NCBI GenBank assembly: GCA_037039925.1
Contig: JAXRKP010000025.1
Span: 689,452-753,451 of the forward strand
Reading direction: 5' to 3'
Length of the DNA: 64,000 nucleotides
Source of the DNA: Doris montereyensis
Taxonomy: Eukaryota; Mollusca; Gastropoda; Nudibranchia; Dorididae
A program made the position numbers and the translations under genes. How positions within the stretch are numbered: position 1 is the first letter of the stretch; each line of letters starts with the position of its first letter. Of the stretch, positions 63,521 to 64,000 are shown in pieces. The notes below the pieces were generated by a model. That model worked only from the letters and a program-made list of their open reading frames with translations, was not told where the DNA came from and made no database searches.

Positions 63521-64000
63521 CTTTAAATAAAGACAAGACACACACATTGAAAAAAATCCTAAGAAAAAAGTCACTTGATATTGTATTTCAATTTTTTAAG
63601 CTAGAACAAGCCCTGATAGGTAAAAAGACAGGAGGTCATATGAATTTCAAGACTATCTTATAATCAGCCTCTTAAGTCTGGAGTTGACATCTACCTCAAC
63701 TTTTAAGATTTCAGTGTAAACTAGACTAGAGAAATGTAGATGACAGGATTCACAATAACTGGTCTTAAAGATGCTACAATTTTTCAAAACTTTACCTTTA
63801 ATTTTAAGCAATGAATGGTGTTTTGGGGCTGAATATCTGTATGAGTGCCTAATATGGATTAGCTCAGAATTAAAAACTACTGACCATGGTACTTAGTTTA
63901 ATTCCCATGCTTGTTTATTTTGTGTTTTTTCAAATCAAACATCTGACATCTTGAGAGATGGGCTTTCACCCATAAAAAAAAATTTACAGGTAAATTTTAT
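63521..64000. other. VAMP intron running out of the window
   Basis: No further exon recognised before the window ends. Confidence 0.6.

Overview
This is an AT-rich, intron-rich, repeat-dense animal nuclear DNA window. The exons found have GT/AG introns. The non-coding DNA holds RTE-type LINEs, hAT-, Tc1/mariner-, PIF- and piggyBac-like remnants, a tRNA-derived SINE and long simple repeats. The synaptobrevin exons and the RTE subfamilies look like those of lophotrochozoans, so a mollusc is my best guess; this is inference, not proof.

Layout. 1-8.9 kb: LINE debris (two LINEs with internal inversions), a 444-bp hAT MITE and large GA and GTAT microsatellites. 8.9-14.2 kb: mostly plain AT-rich DNA with a TA-flanked MITE and one unrecognised ORF. 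14.27-15.66 kb, minus strand: two exons of an FGF-receptor-like gene (end of an Ig domain, linker, membrane span, short tail, no kinase seen). 16.2-31.4 kb: two related RTE LINEs head to head around a 7.3-kb minisatellite, with more LINE pieces at the right edge. 31.4-53 kb: no recognised conserved exon, but at least seven diverged copies of a roughly 130-bp unit, all in one orientation. 53.9-63.5 kb, minus strand: a synaptobrevin/VAMP gene with four body exons and two interchangeable 52-bp membrane-anchor exons; its introns hold a foldback element, a piggyBac fragment and a PIF-like MITE.

The VAMP exons spell the conserved R-SNARE core that pairs with syntaxin and SNAP-25 in vesicle fusion. 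The two last exons have equal length and equal phase, so alternative splicing could swap the membrane anchor without disturbing the SNARE motif. The 130-bp units lie downstream on the same strand. Some carry an acceptor, a short tail and a stop in the phase the anchor exons need, so they could be alternative terminal exons, or simply a local repeat.

Several conserved exons carry small indels, mostly at homopolymers (VAMP and the receptor-like gene). This suggests an unpolished long-read assembly at least as strongly as gene decay, and reading frames here should be trusted accordingly.
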